Assembly: GCF_900115345.1 (NCBI RefSeq)
Contig: NZ_FOWC01000006.1
Span: 372,001 to 436,000, forward strand
Length of the DNA: 64,000 nt
Direction of reading: 5' to 3'
Source: Amycolatopsis rubida
GTDB taxonomy: Bacteria; Actinomycetota; Actinomycetes; Mycobacteriales; Pseudonocardiaceae
Shown here: one piece after another, positions 1 through 8,456 of the stretch
Layout of the letters: each line of letters opens with the position of its first letter
Position numbering within the stretch: position 1 is the stretch's first letter
Program-made: the position numbers and the translations under genes
The notes under the pieces: generated by a model
Seen by the model: the letters and a program-made list of their open reading frames with translations, nothing else
The model's database searches: none
Told to the model about the DNA's origin: nothing

Positions 1-1287
1 GGGCAGGCCGGACAGGCTGGCCGGGGTCGCCCAGGCCATCTGGGCCAGATACGGCGCCTTCCGGCCGTTGACCTCGAGTTCCCGGGTGAGCGGGGTCCCC
101 GCCGTCTGGTGGGCGAAGGCGGTCAGCGGCGCGGCGGGCGTGAGCACCGCGTCCGCCTCGGCGAACACCGCGGCCCACCCGGCGGTGATCCGGGCGCGCC
201 GCTCGTCCAGGTCCTGCCATTCCCGGTAGCTGAGCGTGACCGCCCGGCCCAGTTCCACCGCCGGACGGCGGTCGTCGGGCGAGGCACGCCGGGCGATCCG
301 CCGCAGCCGCCGGAAAACCGGTTCCGGGAAGCTCGGGGCCAGTACCGCGAGCAGCAGCCGCGCGTAGGTCTGGTGGATCTCGTACAGCGGGCGCGGCGGG
401 CGCAGCTTGCGCAGCACTCGGACGCCGAGGCCGGCCAGTTCCCCGGCGAGTTCGTCGAGCGCGGCCCGGATCTCCGGGTCGGTGCGCAACGCCGGATGCT
501 CGGCCCACACCGCCAGGCGCAGCTCGCCGGTGCGCACCGCGGCGGCGGGGAGCGTCCCGCCGGGCACTCCGGCCAGGTCGGGGCCGACGAGCACGTCCAA
601 GGCGAGTTCGAGATCGGCCACGCACCGCGCCATCGGGCCGGGCGAGCCCAGCGGCGGCACCGCGAGGGTGCCGGGCGCACCGGGAATGTGCCCGCGCGCC
701 GGGACGGCTCCCCGGGTCGGGAGATGCCCGCATACCCCGCAGAAGTGCGCGGGGGAGCGGATCGACCCGGCGACGTCGCTGCCCAGCTCCAGGGGCGTGA
801 GCCCGGCGGCCAGCGCGGCGGCCGAACCCCCGGACGATCCGCCGGGCGTCCGGGCGAGGTCCCACGGATTGCCGGTGGTGCCGTAGACGTCGTTGCAGGA
901 CTGGAAATCCCCGGCGTAAAGCGGCGTGTTGGTCTTGCCGAACACGACAGCTCCGGCGGCCCGCAGCCGGGCCACCGCGTCCGCGTCGCGCTCGGGCAGG
1001 TGTCCCGCCAGTTCCGGGGCTCCGGCCGTGGTGACCAGGCCGGCGGTCTCGAAAGTGTCCTTCACCGTCATCGGGAGCCCGTGCAGCGGGCCGAGCCGGA
1101 GCCCGCGCGCGGCGGCCGCGTCGGCGGCCTCGGCCTGTGCCCTGGCGCCGGCGACGTCGAGAGCCACCACGGCGTTCAGCGCGGGATTGTGCTCCTTGAC
1201 CCGGCTCAGGAAGTACTCCAGCGCGGCGGAGCTGCTGACGCGTCCGGCGGCCAGGTCGGCGACCAGTCCGGTCGCGGTCGTGCGCAC
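1..1287 (-). CDS. Amidase signature family hydrolase, partial (C-terminus beyond left edge)
   Basis: Amidase signature enzymes hydrolyse C-N amide bonds with a Ser-cisSer-Lys triad. All three are visible: Lys76 in GLPMTVKDT, the Gly/Ser-rich stretch TPGGSSGGSAAA (residues 148-157) with the cis-Ser, and nucleophile Ser175 in GSDVAGSIRSPA. I chose the GTG at 1287, four bases after the methyltransferase stop on the same strand; no upstream start is possible without entering that gene, so the pair is probably co-transcribed. 429 codons are present and the frame is open to the edge; the family is usually 450-500 aa, so little is missing. It is not the GatA subunit as far as context shows (no gatC/gatB). 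Substrate unknown. Confidence 0.88.
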   Translation of the reverse strand, partial: MRTTATGLVADLAAGRVSSSAALEYFLSRVKEHNPALNAVVALDVAGARAQAEAADAAAARGLRLGPLHGLPMTVKDTFETAGLVTTAGAPELAGHLPERDADAVARLRAAGAVVFGKTNTPLYAGDFQSCNDVYGTTGNPWDLARTPGGSSGGSAAALAAGLTPLELGSDVAGSIRSPAHFCGVCGHLPTRGAVPARGHIPGAPGTLAVPPLGSPGPMARCVADLELALDVLVGPDLAGVPGGTLPAAAVRTGELRLAVWAEHPALRTDPEIRAALDELAGELAGLGVRVLRKLRPPRPLYEIHQTYARLLLAVLAPSFPEPVFRRLRRIARRASPDDRRPAVELGRAVTLSYREWQDLDERRARITAGWAAVFAEADAVLTPAAPLTAFAHQTAGTPLTRELEVNGRKAPYLAQMAWATPASLSGLP

Positions 1288-1291
1288 CGGC

Positions 1292-2335
1292 TCAGTTCGC
1301 GACGCAGGCGAACAGCACCGGGTCGACCGGCGATTCCGAGCCGCCCGCGTACTGGCCGGCGATCCGCAGCCCGGCTTCGGCGAACAGGTCGCGGTACTGG
1401 TCGACGGTGCGCTCCCGCCCGCCGACGGTCACCAGCATGCGCAGGTCCAGCGCGGTCATCGCGAACCGGTTCGCCGGCGTCACCGGAGCCTGCATGACCA
1501 GCACCGTGCCGTGCGATCCGGCCGCATCCGCGCATCGGCGCAGCAGTGCGACCGCGCGCTCGTGCGGCTCCTGGTGGACGATCAGCGAGAGCAGGTAGGC
1601 GTCCGCCCCTTCCGGCAACGGGTCGAAGTAGCTGCCCGGCGCGCCGCTCACCCGGTCGCCCAGCCCCGCTTCGCCGAGCGATTGTTCCGCCCTGGCCACG
1701 ATTTCCGGCAGGTCGACGAGCGTCGCCCGCAAGTGCCCGAAGGCCAGCAGCAGCCGCCGCAGCACCGCGCCGTGCCCGCATCCGACGTCCACCACCTGTT
1801 TCGCCGACGCCCAGTCGAACCCGCCGGTCACCGTCGGCTCCGACCACGCGCCGAACATCTCGTGCAGATGCTCGAAGCCGGTCACCAGTTCCGGGTGCGC
1901 GACCGTGTCCGTCCACAGCGGAGCGCCGAAGGTCTTCTGGTACCCCGGTTCCCCGGTGCGCACCGAGTGCAGCAGGTTGGCGCAGGAAGAATCGCTGCGC
2001 CCGACGAAGGTTTCCAGGTCGAGGGTGGCCCGCAGCCCGGCCGGGTGGTCCTCGCGCAGGACGGCGCCCGCCGCGGTGACCCGGTAGGAATCGCCGTCGG
2101 CGGCGAACAGGCCCGCCACGCAAAGGTGGTCCAGCAGTCGCGCGAGCGCGGCGGGATCGGCCCCGGCCGATTCGGCGAGCGCGGCGGCGTCGCGGGAGCC
2201 GGCACCGATCAGATCGGCGAGGCGCAGGGTCGCCGCGCAGCGGACAGCGAACGGCGTGACCACGTCGGTCAGCGCGGGGAAATTCACCGCCGGGGCCTCC
2301 TCGGATCCGGCGGCGCTGTGCTCGGTGGTCGACAT
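1292..2335 (-). CDS. SAM-dependent O-methyltransferase (Methyltransf_2 family)
   Basis: 347 aa. An N-terminal winged-helix dimerisation region (about 25-95) is followed by a Rossmann fold with motif I VVDVGCGHG (181-189) and acidic Asp208, which bind SAM. His254 in LIVHQEPHE sits where the catalytic base of small-molecule O-methyltransferases lies. Such enzymes methylate phenols in aromatic and polyketide natural products; NcsB1 of neocarzinostatin biosynthesis is a known member. Start is the ATG preceded by GAGGTG at good spacing, rather than an in-frame ATG 99 bases upstream. Divergent from the P450 and directly upstream of the amidase. The substrate cannot be read from the sequence. Confidence 0.9.
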   Translation of the reverse strand: MSTTEHSAAGSEEAPAVNFPALTDVVTPFAVRCAATLRLADLIGAGSRDAAALAESAGADPAALARLLDHLCVAGLFAADGDSYRVTAAGAVLREDHPAGLRATLDLETFVGRSDSSCANLLHSVRTGEPGYQKTFGAPLWTDTVAHPELVTGFEHLHEMFGAWSEPTVTGGFDWASAKQVVDVGCGHGAVLRRLLLAFGHLRATLVDLPEIVARAEQSLGEAGLGDRVSGAPGSYFDPLPEGADAYLLSLIVHQEPHERAVALLRRCADAAGSHGTVLVMQAPVTPANRFAMTALDLRMLVTVGGRERTVDQYRDLFAEAGLRIAGQYAGGSESPVDPVLFACVAN

Positions 2336-2549
2336 GACACCTCGGTTTCGGCGCGGGAAAACGGGAACTGGCAAGCGAAAGAGCGCGGACCAGGAGAGGC
2401 CAGCGTATCGGCGCGGCTGCCCGACTGGGGACAATCAGCAGTTGCACACCGCGCGGTTTTCCGGGGACGGGCGGGTGTTCTACCTTCAGCACCGGTTGTT
2501 TGCCGCGGTTCGCGTCCGGCCGCGCCCCTGCAGAGGAAGCGGAAACTCC
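2336..2549. promoter_or_regulatory. Divergent promoter region between O-methyltransferase and P450
   Basis: 214 bases separate two divergent genes, so promoters for both must lie here. The P450 side ends in AGAGGAAG, a good ribosome binding site about ten bases before its ATG; the methyltransferase side ends in GAGGTG. No convincing -35/-10 pair or operator palindrome was recognised. Confidence 0.5.
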
Positions 2550-3908
2550 ATGACCTCAGTGCACACGTCCCCGGCCGGTGTCTCGGCCCCGCCCGGGCCG
2601 GCCGCGTCGAAATTCGGCCAGACCCGCAATTTCGTCCGGGACCCGATCGATTATCTCGACGGCCTGCACCGCCAGTTCGGCGACATCTTCACGGTGACGC
2701 TCGTCGGCATGCCGCCGATCGTCTACGTGGCTAACCCCGAGCTGGCCCGGCAAGTCTTCGCGACCGACCGCAGCGTCGGCGAGGCGGGCAAGACCCGGGC
2801 GGATTTCCTGCAGCGCATGGTCGGGGACAACTCGATCCTGGTCGAGGACGGCGAAAGCTGGCTGCGTCACCGGAAACTGCTCGGGTCCGCCTTCCACGCG
2901 CGCTACCTGCAGCGCTACCGCGAGCAGATCGCCGAGATCGCCGCGGCGGAGGTGGCGCGGTGGACCCTGGAACAGGAACTGGTGCTGCGGCCCCGGATGC
3001 AGGTGATCGCGCTGGACGTGCTCCTGCGCGTGGTGTTCGGCATCCACGACCTGGAGCGGGTCGCGCAGCTGCGCGAGATGCTGCCCCGGCTCACCGCGGC
3101 CGCGGCGCGGATGGAGACCGTCGCGTTCGTGCTGTCCCGCGCGGCCTGGACTGGCCTGGAATCGATGCTGCGCAAGATCCCCGGCAGCGCGGCCGCGCGG
3201 TTCGCGGTGGCCAGGGCCGACGTCGACCGGATCCTCTACGACGAGATCGAGCGGCGGCGGGCCGCCCCGGACATCGCCGAGCGCACCGACCTGATGTCGC
3301 AGCTGCTGCGCGCGTCCGACGACGACGGCGAGAAGATGACCGACCTCGAACTGCGCGACGGGCTGATGACGTTGCTGGAGGCGGGATACGAGACCACCGC
3401 GACCGCGATGGCGTGGGTGTTCGAACGGCTGGTGCGCCATCCGCGGGTGCACGACCGGCTCGTCGAGGAGGTCGACAAGGACGACAAGTACCTGGAAGCG
3501 GTGATCAACGAAACGCTGCGCACCCGCCCGATCGTCCCGGTGATGCCGCGGGCGCTGTCGGGCGATCTGGAGCTGGCCGGCTATCACATCCCGGCCGGCT
3601 GGTGGGTGGCGCCGTCGGTGCCGCTGCTGCACGGGCGCGAGGCGTCGTTCGACGACCCGGAGGTGTTCCGCCCGGAACGGTTCCTGGACACCGACCTGCC
3701 GCGCGGGACGTTCCTGCCCTTCGGCGGCGGACGGCGGCACTGCCTTGGCGCGCAGTTCGCGATGCTGGAGATGAAGGCGGTGATCCCCGAGGTGATCAAG
3801 CGGGTCCGGCTGCGCACGCGCGCCGGCGCGCCGCCCGAGCAGCAGCGCGGCTCGCACGTGCTGCTGACGCCGTCCGAAGGGTGCTTGGTGATCCCCGGAA
3901 AACGGTGA
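2550..3908 (+). CDS. Cytochrome P450
   Basis: 452 aa haem-thiolate monooxygenase. The I-helix oxygen-binding motif is EAGYETT (277-283), the K-helix ExxR is ETLR (321-324), and the haem loop is FLPFGGGRRHCLG with Cys398 as axial ligand. No membrane anchor; soluble bacterial type, fed by an unlinked ferredoxin/reductase (none here). The spacing between the I helix and ExxR looks slightly short (VDKDDKYLEAV). Start is the ATG after AGAGGAAG; the frame is open further upstream but lacks a better start. It stands divergent from the methyltransferase and convergent with the condensation enzyme, sharing a terminator. Probably hydroxylates or epoxidises a biosynthetic intermediate; substrate unknown. 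Confidence 0.93.
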   Translation: MTSVHTSPAGVSAPPGPAASKFGQTRNFVRDPIDYLDGLHRQFGDIFTVTLVGMPPIVYVANPELARQVFATDRSVGEAGKTRADFLQRMVGDNSILVEDGESWLRHRKLLGSAFHARYLQRYREQIAEIAAAEVARWTLEQELVLRPRMQVIALDVLLRVVFGIHDLERVAQLREMLPRLTAAAARMETVAFVLSRAAWTGLESMLRKIPGSAAARFAVARADVDRILYDEIERRRAAPDIAERTDLMSQLLRASDDDGEKMTDLELRDGLMTLLEAGYETTATAMAWVFERLVRHPRVHDRLVEEVDKDDKYLEAVINETLRTRPIVPVMPRALSGDLELAGYHIPAGWWVAPSVPLLHGREASFDDPEVFRPERFLDTDLPRGTFLPFGGGRRHCLGAQFAMLEMKAVIPEVIKRVRLRTRAGAPPEQQRGSHVLLTPSEGCLVIPGKR

Positions 3909-3918
3909 CCACGCGAGG

Positions 3919-3953
3919 AAAAAAGGGGACCTGCGCGGGCAGGTCCCCTTTTT
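3919..3953. terminator. Bidirectional rho-independent terminator
   Basis: Perfect 10-bp stem GGGGACCTGC (3925-3934) / GCAGGTCCCC (3939-3948) with a 4-base loop, flanked by six A on the left and five T on the right. It therefore acts in both directions and separates the convergent P450 and condensation-enzyme genes. Confidence 0.92.
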
Positions 3954-3963
3954 CGCGGCCGGG

Positions 3964-5265
3964 TCAGCGCAGCGCGGCGGCCAGCTTCGCGGCCGGCGCG
4001 TCCGGCGCGGCGAGCATCCCCTCGGCGAGCACGCGATACGAGCGCAGCAGCCCGCGCACCCACTCGCGGTCGAGCTGGTTGCGGTCGTAGGAGAGCCGGA
4101 CGTCGAACCGGTCCTCGCGGGGGATCACGGTGAGGTTGAGCCCGAACCGGCTCAGGCCGTGGTCCGGGCGGAACGTGCCGATGCGCAGCCCGGTGCCGGA
4201 ATCGATCGGCGACCACGAACCGGGCTTGCGGTCCGGCAGCATCTGGAAGACCACCTCGTTGACCCGTCCCGGTGTCCGCTGCAGCCGCGACATCGGCAGC
4301 ATCTGGCAGGGCACCGCCTGGTGGGTGGTGGCGTCGAGCACGGTGCGGCGGGTCGTGCCGAGCAGGTCGGCGAACGGCCGGTCCGGATCGACTTTCGCGC
4401 GCAGCACCAGCATGTTCGCGAAGAACCCGACGGTCGAGGTCACCTCGCGGCGGGTCCGGTTGGCGAAGAACGACGCCACCGCGAGGTCGTCCTGCCCGGT
4501 TTCGTGGTTGAGCAGCAGGTAGTACAGCGCGAGCAGCACCGAGAACAGCGTGTGCCGCCTCCGCTGCGAAAACTCGCGCAGCCCGCCGGCGGTTTCGGCG
4601 GACAGCGAAAGGGTTTCCAGCCCGGGGGAGGGCCGGGGCGAGCCCTCCGGGGCCAGCCACGGCAGCGGAGCCAGCCGCATGCCGTCGAGCTGTTCGCACC
4701 AGAAATCCTGGTGTGCGCGCAGTTTCCCGGATTTCTCCTGGCCGGCCTGCCAGGTCGTGAAGTCGGAGTACTGCCACGGCGGAGCATCCGGGCGGCGGCC
4801 GCCCAGCAGCGCGATCAGGTCGGCGATCACGATGCCGCAGGACCACGCGTCGGAGACGAGGTGATGCATGTTCACGCACACCACGTGGTCTTCGCGGCCC
4901 AGCCGCCACCAGCTGGTGCGCACCGGCTCGCGCCCGGGGTCGAGGCCGGCCGCCTGTTCGGCGCGCAGCAGCGCGCGCATCTCCTCCTCGCCGCCGGAAA
5001 CGTCCACAACCGACAGTGCGGCGCGGCCGCCGCGGTCGTCGTGCACGTGCTGCAGGAGGTTCCGGCCGTCGCGGGAAAGCGTGGTGCGCAAGGCGTCGTG
5101 CCGGCGCACCAGGTCCGCGAGCGCCCCGCGCAGGAGGTCTTCGGAAAGCCTTCCGGAAATCCGGAAGGTGGCGGGGCAGTTGACCGAGGAAGTCTCGGAA
5201 CGGTAATGCTCGAGAAACCACACCAGCCGCTGGCCGATCGAGGCCGGGAAATGCGCAGTGCCCAT
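3964..5265 (-). CDS. Free-standing NRPS-type condensation enzyme
   Basis: 433 aa, exactly one condensation (C) domain with no A or carrier domain. The active-site motif reads HHLVSDAW (134-141): His134, His135 and Asp139 match HHxxxD, but the usual final Gly is Ala140. Other family features are visible, such as RHDALRTT (55-62) and GFFANMLVLR in the second lobe. C domains join an acyl donor on a carrier protein to an amine or alcohol; free-standing ones such as SgcC5 of C-1027 make esters or amides during tailoring. The ATG at 5265 is the only start giving a full N-lobe. Surrounded by oxidative tailoring genes, so a late acyl-transfer role is plausible but inferred. Confidence 0.85.
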   Translation of the reverse strand: MGTAHFPASIGQRLVWFLEHYRSETSSVNCPATFRISGRLSEDLLRGALADLVRRHDALRTTLSRDGRNLLQHVHDDRGGRAALSVVDVSGGEEEMRALLRAEQAAGLDPGREPVRTSWWRLGREDHVVCVNMHHLVSDAWSCGIVIADLIALLGGRRPDAPPWQYSDFTTWQAGQEKSGKLRAHQDFWCEQLDGMRLAPLPWLAPEGSPRPSPGLETLSLSAETAGGLREFSQRRRHTLFSVLLALYYLLLNHETGQDDLAVASFFANRTRREVTSTVGFFANMLVLRAKVDPDRPFADLLGTTRRTVLDATTHQAVPCQMLPMSRLQRTPGRVNEVVFQMLPDRKPGSWSPIDSGTGLRIGTFRPDHGLSRFGLNLTVIPREDRFDVRLSYDRNQLDREWVRGLLRSYRVLAEGMLAAPDAPAAKLAAALR

Positions 5266-5364
5266 TTCCCGGAGTCTAGCCGGAGCGTGCGGCGATTCCG
5301 GCGAAGTCGTTGCCCGCCAACCTGAACGCTTCATCGGCGGCCCGCGCGGTGGTACTGATGAGCT

Positions 5365-7023
5365 ATGTCTGATGCCACGCCGGCCGGCCGGCGCACTTCC
5401 GTCCTCGTAGTCGGTGCCGGCTACGCCGGACTCACCACCGCGCTCTTCCTCGCCTGGCGGGGAATCCGGGTCACGCTCGTCGAGCGCCATCCCGACACCT
5501 CGGTCCAGCCGAAAGCGTTCGGGATCGTGCACCGCAGCATGGAACTGCTCCGCCAGATCCCCGGCCTGGCGGAGCGGATCGCGGCCGCGAACGTGCTCGA
5601 CTTCGCCGCCGAGGCCACCATCACCATCGGGCGCGACCTGCGCGACGAGAACCAGGTCGAGCTGCTCGTCGGCGGCGACGACGTGATGAAGGAACTGGCG
5701 TCGATGACGCCCGCCGCGTTCGGCGCGCTGCCCCAGTCGAAGATCGAATCCGTGCTGCGCGCGACTGCCGAGGAGCAGGGCGCCGAGCTGCTTTTCGGCC
5801 ACCGCCTCGAATCCTTCGAACAGGACGCCGACCAGGTGCGCGCGCGGGTGCGGGACCTGGGCTCGGGCGAGGAGTTCGCCGTCGAGGCCGACTACCTCGT
5901 CGCGGCCGACGGCTGGCAGGCCCCGGTGCGCGAGCAGCTGGGGATCGGCACGCACGGGCTCGGCGAGCTGTGGCGGTGCCGCACCATCCTGTTCAATGCC
6001 GATCTCGACGACCTGCTGGCCGGGCGCAAGGCGCTGCTGACCTACCTGCAGAACGAGCACTTCTCCGGCCTGTACTCGTATCTGGAGAACGCGATCGAGG
6101 TCTTCGGCGTCTCCGGCGCGCACCTGCTGGGCGTGAACTACTACCCGGAGCGAGGCGACCGCGACGAGGACTTCACCGACGAGCGCTGCGTCGAGCTGAT
6201 CCGCGTCGCGACCGCGACGCCGGAGCTGGAGGTGGAGATCACCGACCAGTCGACGTTCGTGATCGCGCACCGGGTGGCCGACGAGATGCGCCGCGGCCGG
6301 GTGTTCCTGGCCGGCGACGCCGCGCACGTGATGCCGCAGACCGGCGGGCTCGGCGGCGCGACCGCGCTGCAGGACGGCCACGACCTCGCCTGGCGGCTCG
6401 CCGCGGTGCTGCACGGGCACGCCGGTCCGGCGCTGCTCGACGGGTACGCCGCGGAACGGCAGGAGATCGGCGAGTCCACCGCGGACCGCCAGCTCGCCCG
6501 GCTGGCCGACCGGATGGCCCCGCACCTGCAGGGCAAGTACCCGTTCCCGCCGGAGGTCCCGGCGCAGTGGGAGCACCTGGGCTACCGGGTCGCCTCGGCC
6601 GCGGTGCCCGGCGCGGAACGCGGGCGCCAGACGCTGCTGGAGGACCCGGCGACAGCGACCGCGGAGCCGGGCAGCCGGGCCCCGCACGTGCTCGTGGACA
6701 AGGACGGCACGCGGATGTCCGTGCTGGACCTGACGGGGCGCGGGCACGTGCTGTTCGTCGGCTCGCCCGGTTCCGGCTGGCTCGCCGCGGCCAAGGAGGC
6801 CGCCCGGACGCTGGACGTGCCGCTGCCCGCTTACAGCCTCGGCGGGGACCTGACCGACGACACCGGGAGCATGCTGCGGCGCTACCGGCTCGAGCCCGGG
6901 GCCGCGGTGCTGGTGCGCCCGGACGGGTATGTCGCGTGGCGGGCGGACGAGGAGTCCGCGGACGCCGCGGCGGAGTTCGGCCGGGCATTGGCGACAGTGC
7001 TGGCCAGGACCGCCGCGGGCTGA
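5365..7023 (+). CDS. FAD-dependent aromatic monooxygenase (PheA/TfdB type, class A)
   Basis: 552 aa. FAD-binding GxGxxG is VVGAGYAG (15-22), with a Glu ending the second strand (LVERH). The second FAD motif is GDAAHVMPQTGGLGG, beginning at Gly317. The C-terminal 150 residues form the thioredoxin-like domain typical of phenol-hydroxylase-like and polyaromatic hydroxylases such as PgaE and RdmE. These enzymes use NAD(P)H and O2 to hydroxylate phenols or perform Baeyer-Villiger steps on polyketide rings. The ATG at 5365 lacks a strong Shine-Dalgarno. It heads a rightward run of four genes with 12-base, 26-base and overlapping junctions, so the group is almost certainly one operon. Confidence 0.9.
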   Translation: MSDATPAGRRTSVLVVGAGYAGLTTALFLAWRGIRVTLVERHPDTSVQPKAFGIVHRSMELLRQIPGLAERIAAANVLDFAAEATITIGRDLRDENQVELLVGGDDVMKELASMTPAAFGALPQSKIESVLRATAEEQGAELLFGHRLESFEQDADQVRARVRDLGSGEEFAVEADYLVAADGWQAPVREQLGIGTHGLGELWRCRTILFNADLDDLLAGRKALLTYLQNEHFSGLYSYLENAIEVFGVSGAHLLGVNYYPERGDRDEDFTDERCVELIRVATATPELEVEITDQSTFVIAHRVADEMRRGRVFLAGDAAHVMPQTGGLGGATALQDGHDLAWRLAAVLHGHAGPALLDGYAAERQEIGESTADRQLARLADRMAPHLQGKYPFPPEVPAQWEHLGYRVASAAVPGAERGRQTLLEDPATATAEPGSRAPHVLVDKDGTRMSVLDLTGRGHVLFVGSPGSGWLAAAKEAARTLDVPLPAYSLGGDLTDDTGSMLRRYRLEPGAAVLVRPDGYVAWRADEESADAAAEFGRALATVLARTAAG

Positions 7024-7035
7024 GGAGGGCGCGAC

Positions 7036-8430
7036 GTGGTGCGGATGGTCATCGTCGGCGCCGGGATCGCCGGTCTGTCCGCGGCGTTGTTCGCGGCCCG
7101 GCGCGGGCACGAGGTGGTGCTCGTGGAGCGCGACGCGGCGCGGCCCGAGGGCGGCGCGGACGAGGTGTTCGCGTCGTGGCGGCGGCCCGGGGTGCCGCAG
7201 TTCCGGCATTCGCACAAGTTCCTCGGCCGCGCGGTGGGCGTGCTGCTGGAAGAGGAACCGGCGCTCGTCGCCGAACTGCTGGCCGCGGGGGTCCGCAAGA
7301 CGCCGGTGAACCGGTTCGACGCGGGCCGCGGCGAACCGGCGGAGTACGCGCTCGCCGCGCGCCGCCCGGTGTTCGAGGCGGTGCTGCGGCGGGCCGTCGA
7401 GCGCCGGTCGGGCGTGGAACTCGTGCTGGGGCGCCGGGTGACCGGCCTGCGGGCCGACCGGAGCGGCGAGTCGGTGCTGGTGCGCGGCGTCGAACTGGAC
7501 GACGGCCGGCGGCTGGGGAGCGATCTGGTGGTGGACGCCTCCGGGCGGCGCTCGCCGGTGCTGCGCCGGATGCTCCGCGCGCGGCTGCCGCCGCCGGAAA
7601 CGCAGCACTGCGGATTCGTGTACCTGAGCCGGCACTACCGGCTCAGCCCCGGACGCGAGCTGCCGCCGATGGACCGGCCGCTGGCGTTGCACCTCGGTTA
7701 CGCCGCGGCACTGGTCTTCCCCGGGGACAACGACACGTTCTCCCTGTCGCTGACCTTCGCCACCGAAGACCGGCTGCGGCACGCGTTGCGCGATCCGCGG
7801 GTGTGGGACCGGTTCGTCGCCGCGGTGCCGCACACCGCGCGCTGGGCCGAACGGGGCGTGCCGCGCGGCGGCGTGGACGGCATGTCCGGCATCGACAACC
7901 GCTGGCAGCGGATGCCCGCCGCGGACGGCCCGGCGATCGGCGGGCTGGTTTCGATCGGCGACGCCGCGATCCAGACGAATCCCACCTACGGCCGCGGGGC
8001 CGCGATGGCGATGATGCACGCGCAGCACCTGGCGCGGAGCGCGGGGGAGGCCGAGGGCGATCCGGCGGGCTACGTCGCCGGGTTCGGCGCGTGGACCGAA
8101 CGGCATCTCGGCGTGTGGTTCCGGGCGCAGCTGGCCGCGGACCGGACCGGCGTCGCCAGGATCGAGGCCGGGCTGCGCGGCGCCCGGCACGAGGACACGC
8201 GCGATCCGTTCGCCCGGCTGATGGCGGGCATGGAGGCGATGGCGAGCGAGGACGAGGTCGTGGGGCGGGGGCTGGGCCGGATGGCGCATCTGCTGATCAC
8301 CCCGGCCCAGCTGCTCTCGGACCGGGAAGTCGTCCGCCGGGTCACCCGCAGGCTGGGCGAGACGGCCGTGCCGGAACCGCGCGCGCAAGGGCCCAGCAGG
8401 GCGGAATTCGAATCGCTGGTCGCCTGCTGA
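7036..8430 (+). CDS. FAD-dependent oxidoreductase/epoxidase-like monooxygenase
   Basis: 464 aa flavoprotein with N-terminal VIVGAGIAG (Gly8, Gly10, Gly13), a DLVVDASGR segment and a C-terminal GDAAIQTNPTYGRGAAMA motif (Gly308-Asp309), the arrangement seen in squalene-epoxidase/geranylgeranyl-reductase-like monooxygenases. The WxWxIP halogenase signature was not seen, so a halogenase is unlikely. The GTG at 7036 follows GAGGAGGG by seven bases; the ATG three codons later is possible. Second gene of the tailoring operon. Reaction and substrate cannot be assigned; an oxygenation or desaturation of a biosynthetic intermediate is the best guess. Confidence 0.8.
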   Translation: MVRMVIVGAGIAGLSAALFAARRGHEVVLVERDAARPEGGADEVFASWRRPGVPQFRHSHKFLGRAVGVLLEEEPALVAELLAAGVRKTPVNRFDAGRGEPAEYALAARRPVFEAVLRRAVERRSGVELVLGRRVTGLRADRSGESVLVRGVELDDGRRLGSDLVVDASGRRSPVLRRMLRARLPPPETQHCGFVYLSRHYRLSPGRELPPMDRPLALHLGYAAALVFPGDNDTFSLSLTFATEDRLRHALRDPRVWDRFVAAVPHTARWAERGVPRGGVDGMSGIDNRWQRMPAADGPAIGGLVSIGDAAIQTNPTYGRGAAMAMMHAQHLARSAGEAEGDPAGYVAGFGAWTERHLGVWFRAQLAADRTGVARIEAGLRGARHEDTRDPFARLMAGMEAMASEDEVVGRGLGRMAHLLITPAQLLSDREVVRRVTRRLGETAVPEPRAQGPSRAEFESLVAC

Positions 8431-8456
8431 GGGCGGCCGCCGGGAAGGACGGCAGC

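Noticed and set aside
3964..8388. A 1474-codon open frame on the minus strand
   Set aside because: Only the last 434 codons form a condensation enzyme; the rest is the antisense shadow of two flavin monooxygenases.
7036..8430. Flavin-dependent halogenase
   Set aside because: GxGxxG is present, but the WxWxIP motif of tryptophan-type halogenases was not seen.
5970..8456. Upstream extension of the second P450
   Set aside because: The upstream part is Arg/Ala-rich shadow coding under two genes; the GTG at 8457 has a ribosome site and gives a normal P450 N-terminus.
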